Assembly: GCA_902768605.1 (NCBI GenBank)
Contig: CACXLY010000085.1
Location: 1 to 23,396 of the forward strand
DNA length: 23,396 nucleotides
Direction of reading: 5' to 3'
DNA from: an uncultured Bacteroidales bacterium
Lineage (GTDB): Bacteria; Bacteroidota; Bacteroidia; Bacteroidales; Bacteroidaceae
A program made the translations under genes and the position numbers. The notes below the pieces were generated by a model. It ran no database searches and had not been told where the DNA came from. It saw only the letters and a program-made list of their open reading frames with translations. Positions 14,501-21,866 of the stretch are shown in pieces; position 1 is the stretch's first letter; each line of letters opens with the position of its first letter.

Positions 14501-16139
14501 CGAGGATAAGGGTAAGGGCAAGATGGATGGTGAGGCATCGTTCCAGAGAGTACCTTTTGCCTTCCTCAATGCCTTTATGCCGGACGGCCCGTTTGCCTTG
14601 AGCGGCTATGCGTGGGGTGACTTCACGGTAAGTGGCTATACGGAGAATCCTGTCCTGAATGGTGAGTTGAAGACGGAGTCCCTACATATCAATGCAGACA
14701 GCTACAACGTGAACCTGCAGATACCAGACCATACGATTACCGTCAAGAACAGTCGTATCAACCTTAACCGCATCGAGGCATATGCTGCAGGCAAGACGCC
14801 GCTTGTGCTCGACGGCAATATCGACTTCAGCGACCTCGACAGGGTGCAGCTCGACATGAATGTGAGAGCCGACGACTATCAACTCATCAATGCTCCGAAG
14901 CGGCAAGGCTCGTTGGCCTACGGCAAGGTCTTCGTCAACCTTGGCGGCAGACTTTGGGGCACGCTCTCCGACCTGAAGATGCGCGGAAAGCTCGATGTGC
15001 TGGGCAGCACTGATGTCAGCTGCGTCCTGTCCGACACGCCTCTTACTGTCGATGACCAGCTCGCCGACATCGTAACCTTTGTGGACTTCAACGATACGAT
15101 ACCGGCGGAGGTTGTTGACGTGAAGCGCCAAAGCATCGACATGCAGATGAATATCAATATTGCCGAGACGGCCCAGATACACTGCTTCCTGAGCGACATG
15201 GGCAACGACTATATTGACCTGCAGGGTGGGGGAGAGATGACGCTGACCTACGACATGCAGAACGACATGCAGCTCTGGGGGCGTTACACCATAGGCAAGG
15301 GCACGATGCGCTACTCGCTGATGGCCATTCCGCTGAACGACTTCCAGATTGCCCAGGGCAGTTATGTCGAGTTCCAGGGCAACGTGATGAATCCTCGCCT
15401 CAATATCAATGCGAGCGAACGCGTAAGGTCAACAGTGACGGAGAATAGTGTGCCTCGCAATGTCGCCTTCGACGTTGGTCTGGCCATCAGTCGTACACTC
15501 GACGATATGGGTTTGGAGTTCACTTTGGAGGCACCCGAAGATATGTCCGTCCAGAACCAGTTGACGGCGATGACGCAGGAGGAGCGCGGCCGTGTGGCTG
15601 TCACGATGCTCGTCACGGGTATGTACGTCACCGACGATGCCGAGACGAATGGCGGCTACAACTATGCCAACACGCTCAATGCCTACCTGCAGAGCGCCAT
15701 CAACGAGATTGCGGGCAAGGCTCTCAGCACGGTCGATGTCAACTTCGGCATCCAGAGCGGTACATCGGAGGCCGGCACGAACACCACCGACTACAGCTTC
15801 AGTTTTGCCAAACGCTTCTGGGGCAACCGCATCAGCGTCATCGTGGGCGGCAAGGTCAGCACGGGTCGCGATGCTGTCAATACGGGCGAGACAATCATCG
15901 ACAATGTCGCCATCGAGTATCGCCTCGACAAGAGCGCTTCACGATACGTCAACCTCTTCTACGACCGCAACTACGAGTCGCTGCTCGAGGGACAGGTGAC
16001 GAAGATGGGCGGCGGCATCGTGCTGAGGAAGAAGGCCGACAGGCTGGGCGAGCTCTTCATCTTCAGAAACAGGAAGGAAGAGCCTGCAATGAAACCTGAG
16101 GAAGTGAAAGTTGAAGAATCAGAATCGAGAAATGACTAA
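11523..16139 (+). CDS. tamB: TamB-like translocation and assembly module protein
   Basis: A 1538-residue protein of the TamB/AsmA-like group. An N-terminal membrane anchor at about 8-30 (LRTLLALVLLIIMLIASLYLP) would hold it in the inner membrane. Next comes the typical VNRLTAYIEEQTGLEVSIGSVHLSPLLDL opening in two parts, then a very long run of beta-rich repeats expected to form a periplasm-spanning groove. The C-terminal DUF490/TamB domain starts near residue 1280 (PRLNINASERVRSTVTENS, then LEFTLEAPEDMSVQNQLT). In proteobacteria TamB works with TamA in outer-membrane protein insertion or lipid transport. Here the partner is the overlapping tamL gene: the last 8 bases, ATGACTAA, are shared. 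The length is usual for Bacteroidetes homologues. The final 20 residues are charged and look disordered. Confidence 0.9.
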   Translation: MKRALKYILRTLLALVLLIIMLIASLYLPPVQRWAVNRLTAYIEEQTGLEVSIGSVHLSPLLDLSLGQVHIAKPPTDVIDVEHALVDLDLTRLLTLHVGVEAIELSDGSIHTTDLIETLAMDGDIGNLRIVADDIDLRKKTVNVKEASLDGCVLDMKLREAAEEDTTESAPLDWQIDVEKLNINQSKIALQLPNDAMRVNAAIRQASLDAGDISLSKGIYRVGKVSLSADSLSYDIPGSNPVKGLDVNHLAFRDAELALDKLSYDQNTSALNVQLKRLAFKEKSGFQLDNLAVNLSLDSKHLTARGLDLKTPHSSASGNLDLDWNAFSPKERGQLKADLQASLGHQDVLCLAEAYMPKDLAKCYPSQPLNIDLFATGNIDDLSLQTCNMMMPSVIDVRTTGSLQNLTDSANIGADLKWDITTMDLRCVNRYLGLNDVRFPKMTIHADTKLREASKLTADALLQEGRGRAHVVGNIDLNTMAYQGNARINNLQLHDFLPKDSLYMLTANAKFSGRGTDMLSPRTTLRAQADITHLGYASWDLDNIQADCRLDKGKAMVEMHSQNDLLCMQGCINASITDRKLKAADFNMDLSHIDLYALHLAGKPLSASMVMRVDGASDFMQTHNLKARVEAIELTTADSIIRPLDLTLDANLTPEFIDMKALAGDLSLSVSSDQGLDSLLARLNSFSGELQQQMDSLRIKQDVLRSLLPHLKMELACGQKNPIGNILRHATGYSFRDLSLHLNASPEEGLNGNGHMHSLNTGAILLDSIYWKIRQEDSGVALDARVANGPRNSIVTFMSQVHAALTETGANANMAFYDAQGKKSVDFGLALDLLADGFRAHFTPLNPTIAYRRFTLNADNFVTLTHDGHLDALVDLLADDGTGLKLYTTPNEEAQQDVSLSVNHFNVGELTQVIPFMPDLSGFLHGDFHYMQSDSTTTVSAEMLVKNMAYNGVRLGDIGLNGVYFPNADGSHYVDGIVTLDEQEILLVNGKYHEDKGKGKMDGEASFQRVPFAFLNAFMPDGPFALSGYAWGDFTVSGYTENPVLNGELKTESLHINADSYNVNLQIPDHTITVKNSRINLNRIEAYAAGKTPLVLDGNIDFSDLDRVQLDMNVRADDYQLINAPKRQGSLAYGKVFVNLGGRLWGTLSDLKMRGKLDVLGSTDVSCVLSDTPLTVDDQLADIVTFVDFNDTIPAEVVDVKRQSIDMQMNINIAETAQIHCFLSDMGNDYIDLQGGGEMTLTYDMQNDMQLWGRYTIGKGTMRYSLMAIPLNDFQIAQGSYVEFQGNVMNPRLNINASERVRSTVTENSVPRNVAFDVGLAISRTLDDMGLEFTLEAPEDMSVQNQLTAMTQEERGRVAVTMLVTGMYVTDDAETNGGYNYANTLNAYLQSAINEIAGKALSTVDVNFGIQSGTSEAGTNTTDYSFSFAKRFWGNRISVIVGGKVSTGRDAVNTGETIIDNVAIEYRLDKSASRYVNLFYDRNYESLLEGQVTKMGGGIVLRKKADRLGELFIFRNRKEEPAMKPEEVKVEESESRND

Positions 16140-18789
16140 AGATATAAAGGAAGTGTTAAAATTCCCCTATAGGGCGTTGGTCATTCCCCTATGGGGCGTT
16201 GGTCATTCCCCTATAGGGCGTTGGTCATTCCCCTATAGGGCGTTGAGTGGCATAGCCTGCTTGGTGCTTTGCCTCCTTGTCTCGTCTTGTTCCATCACGA
16301 GTGGCTTGCCGGAGGGTGAGAAGCTGTATCGTGGCATCAAGAGCATTGACTACGACAAAGGTCCGAGGAAGGAGAAGACGGCAGAAGAGGAGGGCGTCAT
16401 CACAGCACTCGCTGATGCCTATACGACGGTCGAGGGGCTGCTCACGGGCGATGCCTCTGTCCTGAAGTCGGAGGAAGTGATGGACGAGAAAGCCTTGCGC
16501 GACAGCCTTCGCCATGTGTCGGAGAAAGACAGACTGGCCTACGAGGCTGCAAAGGAAGAGGTGGAGGCCGTGCTCTCCTATGCCCCCAATGGAGCCCTCA
16601 TGGGCAGTAGTTTTGTAACGCATCCGTTCCCCATAAAGCTCCTCATCTACAATAAGTACGCCGGTAGCAAGCACCGCTTTGGAAAGTGGATGTTCAATCA
16701 TTTCGCAGCCTCGCCCGTGCTGATATCGGGCGTCAATCCTCGTTTGAGGGCGACCGTCGCAAAGAACACCCTCCGCTCGCGCGGCTATTTCCGTGCACAA
16801 ACGGGATTCGAGACGCTTCCCGACCCGCGCGACACCCTGAAGGAACGCGTGCGCTACAATATTCATCCGGGCCCAGTCTATCACCTCGACAGCATCGCCT
16901 ACGTGAACTTCTCAGAGCAGGCGGACAGCATCATCAGGAGCGCTGCAGAGCCTACCGCACTTCATCGCGGCGACCCCTTCAGCGTGGTGAACCTCGAGGC
17001 AGAGCGAACCAGAATCGTCAGGGCTCTGCGCGAACAAGGTTACTACTATCAGCGGAACGAGCACATCAACTTCCGTGCCGACACCTTGCAACGACCCATG
17101 ATGGTCAAGCTCCAGGTGCAGCCTTCGCCCACAGCGCCGAAGGAGGCGATGAAGCCTTATCACATAGGTAATACGCGCGTGAACATATATAAATATGGCG
17201 ACCGGCAGATAGTGGACAGCCTCAACATGCGCAACGGCTACTCCTTCGGATATAGCCAACCCGTGAAGTTCAAGGAACGTGAGCCGGGTAGCAAGAAGAT
17301 GCCCAAGCCCCTGAAGGGATATGCTCCGTTGCTGAAGCCTCGAGCCGTCTGGCGCTCCATGCTCTTCCGCAAAGGCGACCTCTACAAACAGTCCACAGGG
17401 GAGCTGATGCAGGAAGGGCTTGCAGCCACGAACGTCTTCTCGTCGTTGCGCATCAACTATGTATCAAGAGAGGGGCAAGGAGCAAGGAGCGAGGGGCAAG
17501 ATTCATTGGCCAATGACACGCTCGACATTGTTGTGAATGCTACCCTCGACAAGCCTTATGATGCAGAGTTCCAGGGCAACCTGACGGGCAAGACAGGCGG
17601 GCAGATCGGCCCGGGCGCCAGCTTCTCTTTCTCGAAGCGCAACGCTTTCCGGGCAGCCGAGACGTTGACCCTCAAGCTTTGGGGCTCGTACGAATGGCAG
17701 ACGGGCGCTAATGTGGAAGGCAAGAGCTCTGTCCTCAACTCCTACGAGTACGGGCTGAGTGGCTCGTTGTCTTATCCTCGCTTCCGCTTCTTTGGCAGCG
17801 TAGGCCGCAAGCTTGGCCGCAAGTTTGTCTCCACCACCACCTTTGACTTACAGGCCCGATGCCAGAACAGAGCAGGCTTCTTCGGCCGAATCTCATGGAG
17901 CGGCGGCGTTAACTATACACTGCAACGCCAGCAACGCATCAAGCACGAGTTCTCGCCTCTGACCATTACCTACGACCAGTTGCTGCACAGCACGGCCCGT
18001 TTCGACTCCATCGTAGGCGCCAACCCTGCGCTTTATGTCTCGATGCGAGACCAGTTCGTGCCCAGCATGTCGTACACCTTCTCGTGGGCTGGCACACCGA
18101 AGCATCCTTCTGCACTTACCGTTTCGGTCAAGGAGGCATCGGCCATCGTCTCGAGTATCTATGCCATCTGTGGAAAGCCTTACAGCCAGGAAGGTAAGAA
18201 ACTCTTGGGCGTGCCTTTCGCCCAATTCGTAAAGGCTACCTTGCAATATACCCGCCAGTTCCCGCTTACGAAACGCAGCCTCATTGCCATGCGAACCTTC
18301 GGTGGCTTCGTCTATAGCTATGGCAATGCCAAGTCGGCACCCTATAGCGAGCTTTTCTCCGTTGGCGGTGCCAATAGCATCCGTGCTTTCGGCATGCGTA
18401 CAATAGGCCCTGGCGCTTACCATCCCGAGAGGTCGCAATACTCTTACATCGACCAGATGGGCGATTTCAAGTTGGAAGCAAACGTGGAGTATCGCTTCCC
18501 CATCATCGGCAAGTTGAATGGTGCTGCCTTCCTCGATGCAGGCAATGTGTGGCTTCTGCGCGACAGTGAGAACCAGCCTGGCGGTAAGTTCACCTTCAAA
18601 GACTTCGGCAAGCAGATTGCCCTCGGCACAGGTGTTGGCATTCGCTACGACCTCGACTTCCTCGTCATCCGCTTCGATCTGGGTATTGGCATTCATGCGC
18701 CTTATGATACAGGTAAGCAAGGCTACTACAACATGCCCAGCTTTGGCAAGTCACTCGGCTATCACTTCGCTATCGGCTATCCTTTCTGA
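16132..18789 (+). CDS. tamL: TamL: lipoprotein-type TamA/BamA (Omp85) outer-membrane protein
   Basis: An 885-residue Omp85-family protein. The start is taken at the ATG that overlaps the tamB stop codon. A lipobox LLVSSC puts the lipidated Cys at residue 53. Lipidation is the mark of TamL, the Bacteroidetes TamA variant that partners TamB. POTRA-like regions follow (IDSIAYVNF, INYVSREG). The C-terminal barrel contains FSVGGANSIRAFGMRTIGPG, the conserved Omp85 loop region, then VEYRFPIIGKLNGAAFLDAGNVW, and ends with a terminal Phe. Two oddities stand out. Residues about 11-38, ahead of the hydrophobic signal core, are encoded by four 22-bp repeats, making the signal peptide about 52 residues instead of about 20. 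A heptamer repeat at 17471-17498 encodes an EGQGARSEGQ stretch in a loop. A TTG at 16243 could be an alternative start giving a short signal peptide. Confidence 0.88.
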   Translation: MTKDIKEVLKFPYRALVIPLWGVGHSPIGRWSFPYRALSGIACLVLCLLVSSCSITSGLPEGEKLYRGIKSIDYDKGPRKEKTAEEEGVITALADAYTTVEGLLTGDASVLKSEEVMDEKALRDSLRHVSEKDRLAYEAAKEEVEAVLSYAPNGALMGSSFVTHPFPIKLLIYNKYAGSKHRFGKWMFNHFAASPVLISGVNPRLRATVAKNTLRSRGYFRAQTGFETLPDPRDTLKERVRYNIHPGPVYHLDSIAYVNFSEQADSIIRSAAEPTALHRGDPFSVVNLEAERTRIVRALREQGYYYQRNEHINFRADTLQRPMMVKLQVQPSPTAPKEAMKPYHIGNTRVNIYKYGDRQIVDSLNMRNGYSFGYSQPVKFKEREPGSKKMPKPLKGYAPLLKPRAVWRSMLFRKGDLYKQSTGELMQEGLAATNVFSSLRINYVSREGQGARSEGQDSLANDTLDIVVNATLDKPYDAEFQGNLTGKTGGQIGPGASFSFSKRNAFRAAETLTLKLWGSYEWQTGANVEGKSSVLNSYEYGLSGSLSYPRFRFFGSVGRKLGRKFVSTTTFDLQARCQNRAGFFGRISWSGGVNYTLQRQQRIKHEFSPLTITYDQLLHSTARFDSIVGANPALYVSMRDQFVPSMSYTFSWAGTPKHPSALTVSVKEASAIVSSIYAICGKPYSQEGKKLLGVPFAQFVKATLQYTRQFPLTKRSLIAMRTFGGFVYSYGNAKSAPYSELFSVGGANSIRAFGMRTIGPGAYHPERSQYSYIDQMGDFKLEANVEYRFPIIGKLNGAAFLDAGNVWLLRDSENQPGGKFTFKDFGKQIALGTGVGIRYDLDFLVIRFDLGIGIHAPYDTGKQGYYNMPSFGKSLGYHFAIGYPF
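16163..16245. repeat. 22-bp palindromic-core repeat, locus B, inside tamL
   Basis: Four tandem copies of TCCCCTATAGGGCGTTGG begin at 16163, 16185, 16207 and 16229, an exact 22-bp period with the linker TCAT. Copy 2 has one change (A to G at 16193). Copy 4 loses its last G and runs into AGTGG. The unit is the same as at 8819-8994, in the same orientation. Because 22 is one more than a multiple of three, successive copies are read in different frames as FPYRAL, VIPLWGVG, SPIGRWS and FPYRAL. Confidence 0.93.
17464..17505. repeat. Heptamer repeat AGGRGCA inside the tamL coding sequence
   Basis: The 7-nt units AGGGGCA, AGGAGCA, AGGAGCG and AGGGGCA (17471-17498) are flanked by the weaker units TCAAGAG and AGATTCA. 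The stretch encodes a polar Glu/Gly/Gln/Arg-rich insertion between two beta-strand-like segments. Confidence 0.75.
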
Positions 18790-18807
18790 TTGTTAGGTAA
18801 AGAAATT

Positions 18808-18847
18808 AATTAGGCGTGGCTAGTTGCCCAACTAACCACGCCTAATT
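18808..18847. terminator. Strong bidirectional hairpin between tamL and aroE
   Basis: AATTAGGCGTGG and CCACGCCTAATT form a perfect 12-bp stem. After one mismatch the stem continues with TAGTT-GCCC-AACTA. It lies between convergent genes and is flanked by A/T-rich runs on both sides, so it can end both transcripts. Degenerate partial copies of the arm follow at 18851-18868 (CAACTAGCCATACCTAAT) and near the aroE stop codon. Confidence 0.8.
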
Positions 18848-18875
18848 TTCCAACTAGCCATACCTAATATGGCAA

Positions 18876-19559
18876 TTAGCTGTGCCAGAATTCCCAGCTT
18901 GCAATGGCTTGGAGGTGAAGCATCTCCAGACCGTTCTTTACTATAGCGTCCTGTGCCCTACCTTTTTGGAAGAGCAAGTGCTTCGAAGTGAGCAGTTCGT
19001 AGGGAATGGCTGGGGCGTGGTCCACCTTGGGGAACATTCCGACGGGTGAGCAGTTGACGATGACGGTATACTGCTGCAGTGTCTCAGCCGTGATGTCTTC
19101 ATAGGTTAACATGCCCTCGCGAGGGGAGCGTGAAACATAAGTCCACTCGATTCCCAAGCGATTCAGGCCGACACAAATGGCTTTGCTTGCTCCGCCAGTG
19201 CCCAGGACGAGGGCTTTCTTGTGGTGAGGTTGCAAAAGAGGACGTATGCTGTCGGTAAAGCCGATGATGTCGCTATTGAAACCTTTCAGTTTGCCATCGC
19301 GAATGCGAATGACGTTGACGGCGCCTATCTCGCGTGCCTCGTCGCTCAGTTCGTCGAGCAGAGGGATGACAGCCTGCTTGTGAGGCAGCGTGACGTTGAG
19401 GCCTCGCAGTTCCGGATTGTCGCGAATTACGTCAAGGAGCATCGAGGCATCGGGAATCTCGAAGTTGACGTACTCGGCATCAATGCCTTCACGGGCAAAC
19501 TTTTCCGTGAAGAACCCTCGGCTGAAGCTGTGTAAACCTATGAGTCCGTATTTGTCCAT
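18876..19559 (-). CDS. aroE: Shikimate dehydrogenase with two apparent in-frame deletions
   Basis: A 227-residue AroE homologue, shorter than the usual 245-270. The enzyme reduces 3-dehydroshikimate to shikimate with NADPH on the way to chorismate. Retained features are the substrate serines in HSFS (Ser11, Ser13), NVTLPHK with catalytic Lys61, NSD with catalytic Asp97, the NADP loop GTGGAS at 120-125, NCSPVGMFP, and KNGLEMLHLQA at the end. Two pieces are missing relative to the family. The N-terminal GLIGYPLxHS reads GLIGLHS, about three residues short. The segment after SKHLLF, normally D-x-x-Y-N-P-x-x-T-x-F/L, is absent, and LLF joins directly to QKGRAQ. It is the last gene of the leftward purC-menG unit, 43 bp after the GH27 gene. 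It may be impaired or inactive, or the deletions may be assembly errors. Confidence 0.85.
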   Translation of the reverse strand: MDKYGLIGLHSFSRGFFTEKFAREGIDAEYVNFEIPDASMLLDVIRDNPELRGLNVTLPHKQAVIPLLDELSDEAREIGAVNVIRIRDGKLKGFNSDIIGFTDSIRPLLQPHHKKALVLGTGGASKAICVGLNRLGIEWTYVSRSPREGMLTYEDITAETLQQYTVIVNCSPVGMFPKVDHAPAIPYELLTSKHLLFQKGRAQDAIVKNGLEMLHLQAIASWEFWHS

Positions 19560-19602
19560 CGTGTAATATGTTTAAGCAAAGGAAGAGTAGGAAAGTGTGT
19601 GT

Positions 19603-21849
19603 TCACTTAACTATAATCTTTAAGTACCTGCATCCGTGTGCAGGGATAGTGCAGTTGAGCTCGTCGGCTGAGAGATTCTTTTGTCGCCAGAGGTCACGGA
19701 CGGAGCCAGGTTCCTTTCTGTCCTTCTCCTCGGAGGAGGTTGGAAGGAGGTTGATGAGTGCCTTCATGTCAACCCCGCGGTCGCTGTCGCCCACGTTGAA
19801 GATGCCTGCGGCGACAGTTCCGTCAGCCAGCGGACGACTCCATACCTCGATGTCGCCTTCCTTCAGTACGCGGTCAGCCTGCTTGCCGAGGATGTCCTGA
19901 TTGATGGCATTCACCTCGTTGTTGCAGAGCAGGTTTAGCGTGAAGTCGTCCATCTGTGCGATGTCGCAGCCGATGAGCATATTCGAGGCAAGAAGCGTCC
20001 AGAGCGTGATGTGCGTGTACTGCTCGTCTGGCGTCAGGCGTGTCTCGCGCAACTCTCTGCCCCAGCCCACTTTGCCGACGACCAGCATGTCGGGGTCGTT
20101 CCAGTGTCCGACAGAAGAATACTGTGCCTTCCCTGCCTGCTGACGGAAACCGACATCGCGTATCGACGCCCAGGTGTCGTCAATGTCCTGTGCTGTGCGC
20201 CAGCTGTTGCCGTCGCAATAAATGCCCCACAGATAGACCTGAGTCCCTCCCAGCGGACCAAGACTGTAGAAGATGTCGCGAGGCTGCTCGCGCACGAACT
20301 TCTGCATCAGCAGATATGGACGCAGACAACTGGCAAAGCCCCAGTCGTTATCCTTCTCGCGTACTCGCTCGTAGCTGCACCAGTCGTATTTCAGATAATC
20401 TACGCCCCACTCGTTCCATACCTCGGCATCCTGCTTCTCGTGGCCCAAGCTGCCCAGATAGCCGCCACAGGTCTTGTCGCCGGGCGACGAGTAGATGCCG
20501 AACTTCAATCCGCGCTCATGGAGCCAGTCAATCATCCCTTTCATCGAGGGGAACTTTCCGTTGGCTTCTATTGTGCCATCGGGGTTGCGGCTTTCTGCTT
20601 CCCATCCGTCGTCGATGTTGATGTAGTTATAACCAAAGTCGGCAAGACCCTTGTCGATGAGTGCCTGCGTGGAGGAAATCACCTTCTCCTGCGAGACGCT
20701 CAGCCCCCAGCAGTTCCATGAGTTCCATCCCATGGGCGGAGTCTGACCTATCATGTGCTCGCCCACTTTCAGGGTGAACACTTGCGATGCCTTTCCCTGA
20801 GCATTCTCTGCTGTTATGTTGAACGACAGGACACATGGCTTGTCGACTCTTCCGCTCAATGCACCTTCGTCCGAGAGCTGGAGGCCTGCTGGCAGGTCGT
20901 CGCAAGTGAACTTCATTGGCTTTTCACCCGACACAGGAAAGCGGTAGATGACAGGTGAACCGGGACTGACACCATACACAGGAGCGCCATTGAAGCGAGG
21001 TGTGGCTGGAGTCGGAGGCGTAAGTATGTATTTCAGCTGCTTGCTCTCGCTCAGGACCTTTCCCGTCTCCTTGTCGGTATAAGAAGCAGTGAGCAAACAC
21101 ATCTTATGCTTGTCGTAGGGAAGGGAGAAGCGTGCCGGTTTGTTTCGCTTGATGGAAAGTTTCTTGCTCAGGGACTTTACCTTTGCTCCTGTCTCGCGGT
21201 CGGTGAGTGTGACGTCAAGTGTTCCGCTGGCAGTCGAGGCGTAGGCACTGCTGATTTCAATATCGCAGTGCGACTGTCCGTTGTTCTCCTCGGTCAGTCG
21301 CATGGCAAGTCCTTCGGCTGCATTGGGGCAACGCAATGTCAGGGGTCGCCAGAACAAGCCGCCCGACCCGCCACGGTTATAGACGCGGACTGCTATCACG
21401 TTGTCTGCATCCCAGCGTATCACGCCCGACTTGATATCCACAGGATAGTCGCGAACGACATCAACGCCACAGAGGTAGCCGGAAGGGTCTGTCGGCATAC
21501 GACCTGTGCTGCCAATCAGTTTGCCGTTCAGGTAGCACTCGTCCACATCGTCAGCCTTGGGCATGTGAAGAACGACGACATTCTGCTGGTCTGCACCAAC
21601 GAGCAGGCTTTTGGGGATGGTCACATGAATGCGATACCAGCCGTATGCGTTGTTGTTGCGAGGGAAGCCTTGCTTGTCCCATTGCTTCGTGATGTCAATC
21701 TCGCTCCAAGAGGCATCGTCCACATCAGGCTTGGCCCAACTCATGTCGTTACCTTGCCGGTAGAGAGCCTTGCTGACGCTTACCTCCTGTGCTTGAGCAC
21801 ATAGTCCCCAAATGCAGCACAGTACGATTATAGTCCAGTTGTCCTTCAT
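19603..21849 (-). CDS. Secreted GH27 alpha-galactosidase with jelly-roll and Ig-like domains
   Basis: A 748-residue exported enzyme likely to remove terminal alpha-galactose (or beta-L-arabinopyranose) from plant glycans. The start is the ATG opening MKDNWTIIVL and a signal peptide ending AQA; the open frame continues upstream into menG but that part is not protein-like. Residues about 35-170 form a galactose-binding-like jelly roll (DDASW, YGWYRIHVTIP, DECYLNGKLIG). Residues about 285-365 form a putative Ig-fold (LPAGLQLSDEGALSGR). The GH27 barrel starts at PPMGWNSWNCWG. The nucleophile is Asp489 in YLKYDWC and the acid/base is Asp555 in AQDIDDTW; GHWNDPDMLVVG is also conserved. A C-terminal beta domain closes the protein. 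It sits 17 bp downstream of menG and upstream of aroE, an odd place for a glycosidase. Confidence 0.9.
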   Translation of the reverse strand: MKDNWTIIVLCCIWGLCAQAQEVSVSKALYRQGNDMSWAKPDVDDASWSEIDITKQWDKQGFPRNNNAYGWYRIHVTIPKSLLVGADQQNVVVLHMPKADDVDECYLNGKLIGSTGRMPTDPSGYLCGVDVVRDYPVDIKSGVIRWDADNVIAVRVYNRGGSGGLFWRPLTLRCPNAAEGLAMRLTEENNGQSHCDIEISSAYASTASGTLDVTLTDRETGAKVKSLSKKLSIKRNKPARFSLPYDKHKMCLLTASYTDKETGKVLSESKQLKYILTPPTPATPRFNGAPVYGVSPGSPVIYRFPVSGEKPMKFTCDDLPAGLQLSDEGALSGRVDKPCVLSFNITAENAQGKASQVFTLKVGEHMIGQTPPMGWNSWNCWGLSVSQEKVISSTQALIDKGLADFGYNYINIDDGWEAESRNPDGTIEANGKFPSMKGMIDWLHERGLKFGIYSSPGDKTCGGYLGSLGHEKQDAEVWNEWGVDYLKYDWCSYERVREKDNDWGFASCLRPYLLMQKFVREQPRDIFYSLGPLGGTQVYLWGIYCDGNSWRTAQDIDDTWASIRDVGFRQQAGKAQYSSVGHWNDPDMLVVGKVGWGRELRETRLTPDEQYTHITLWTLLASNMLIGCDIAQMDDFTLNLLCNNEVNAINQDILGKQADRVLKEGDIEVWSRPLADGTVAAGIFNVGDSDRGVDMKALINLLPTSSEEKDRKEPGSVRDLWRQKNLSADELNCTIPAHGCRYLKIIVK

Positions 21850-21866
21850 AATATATGTATATATGT

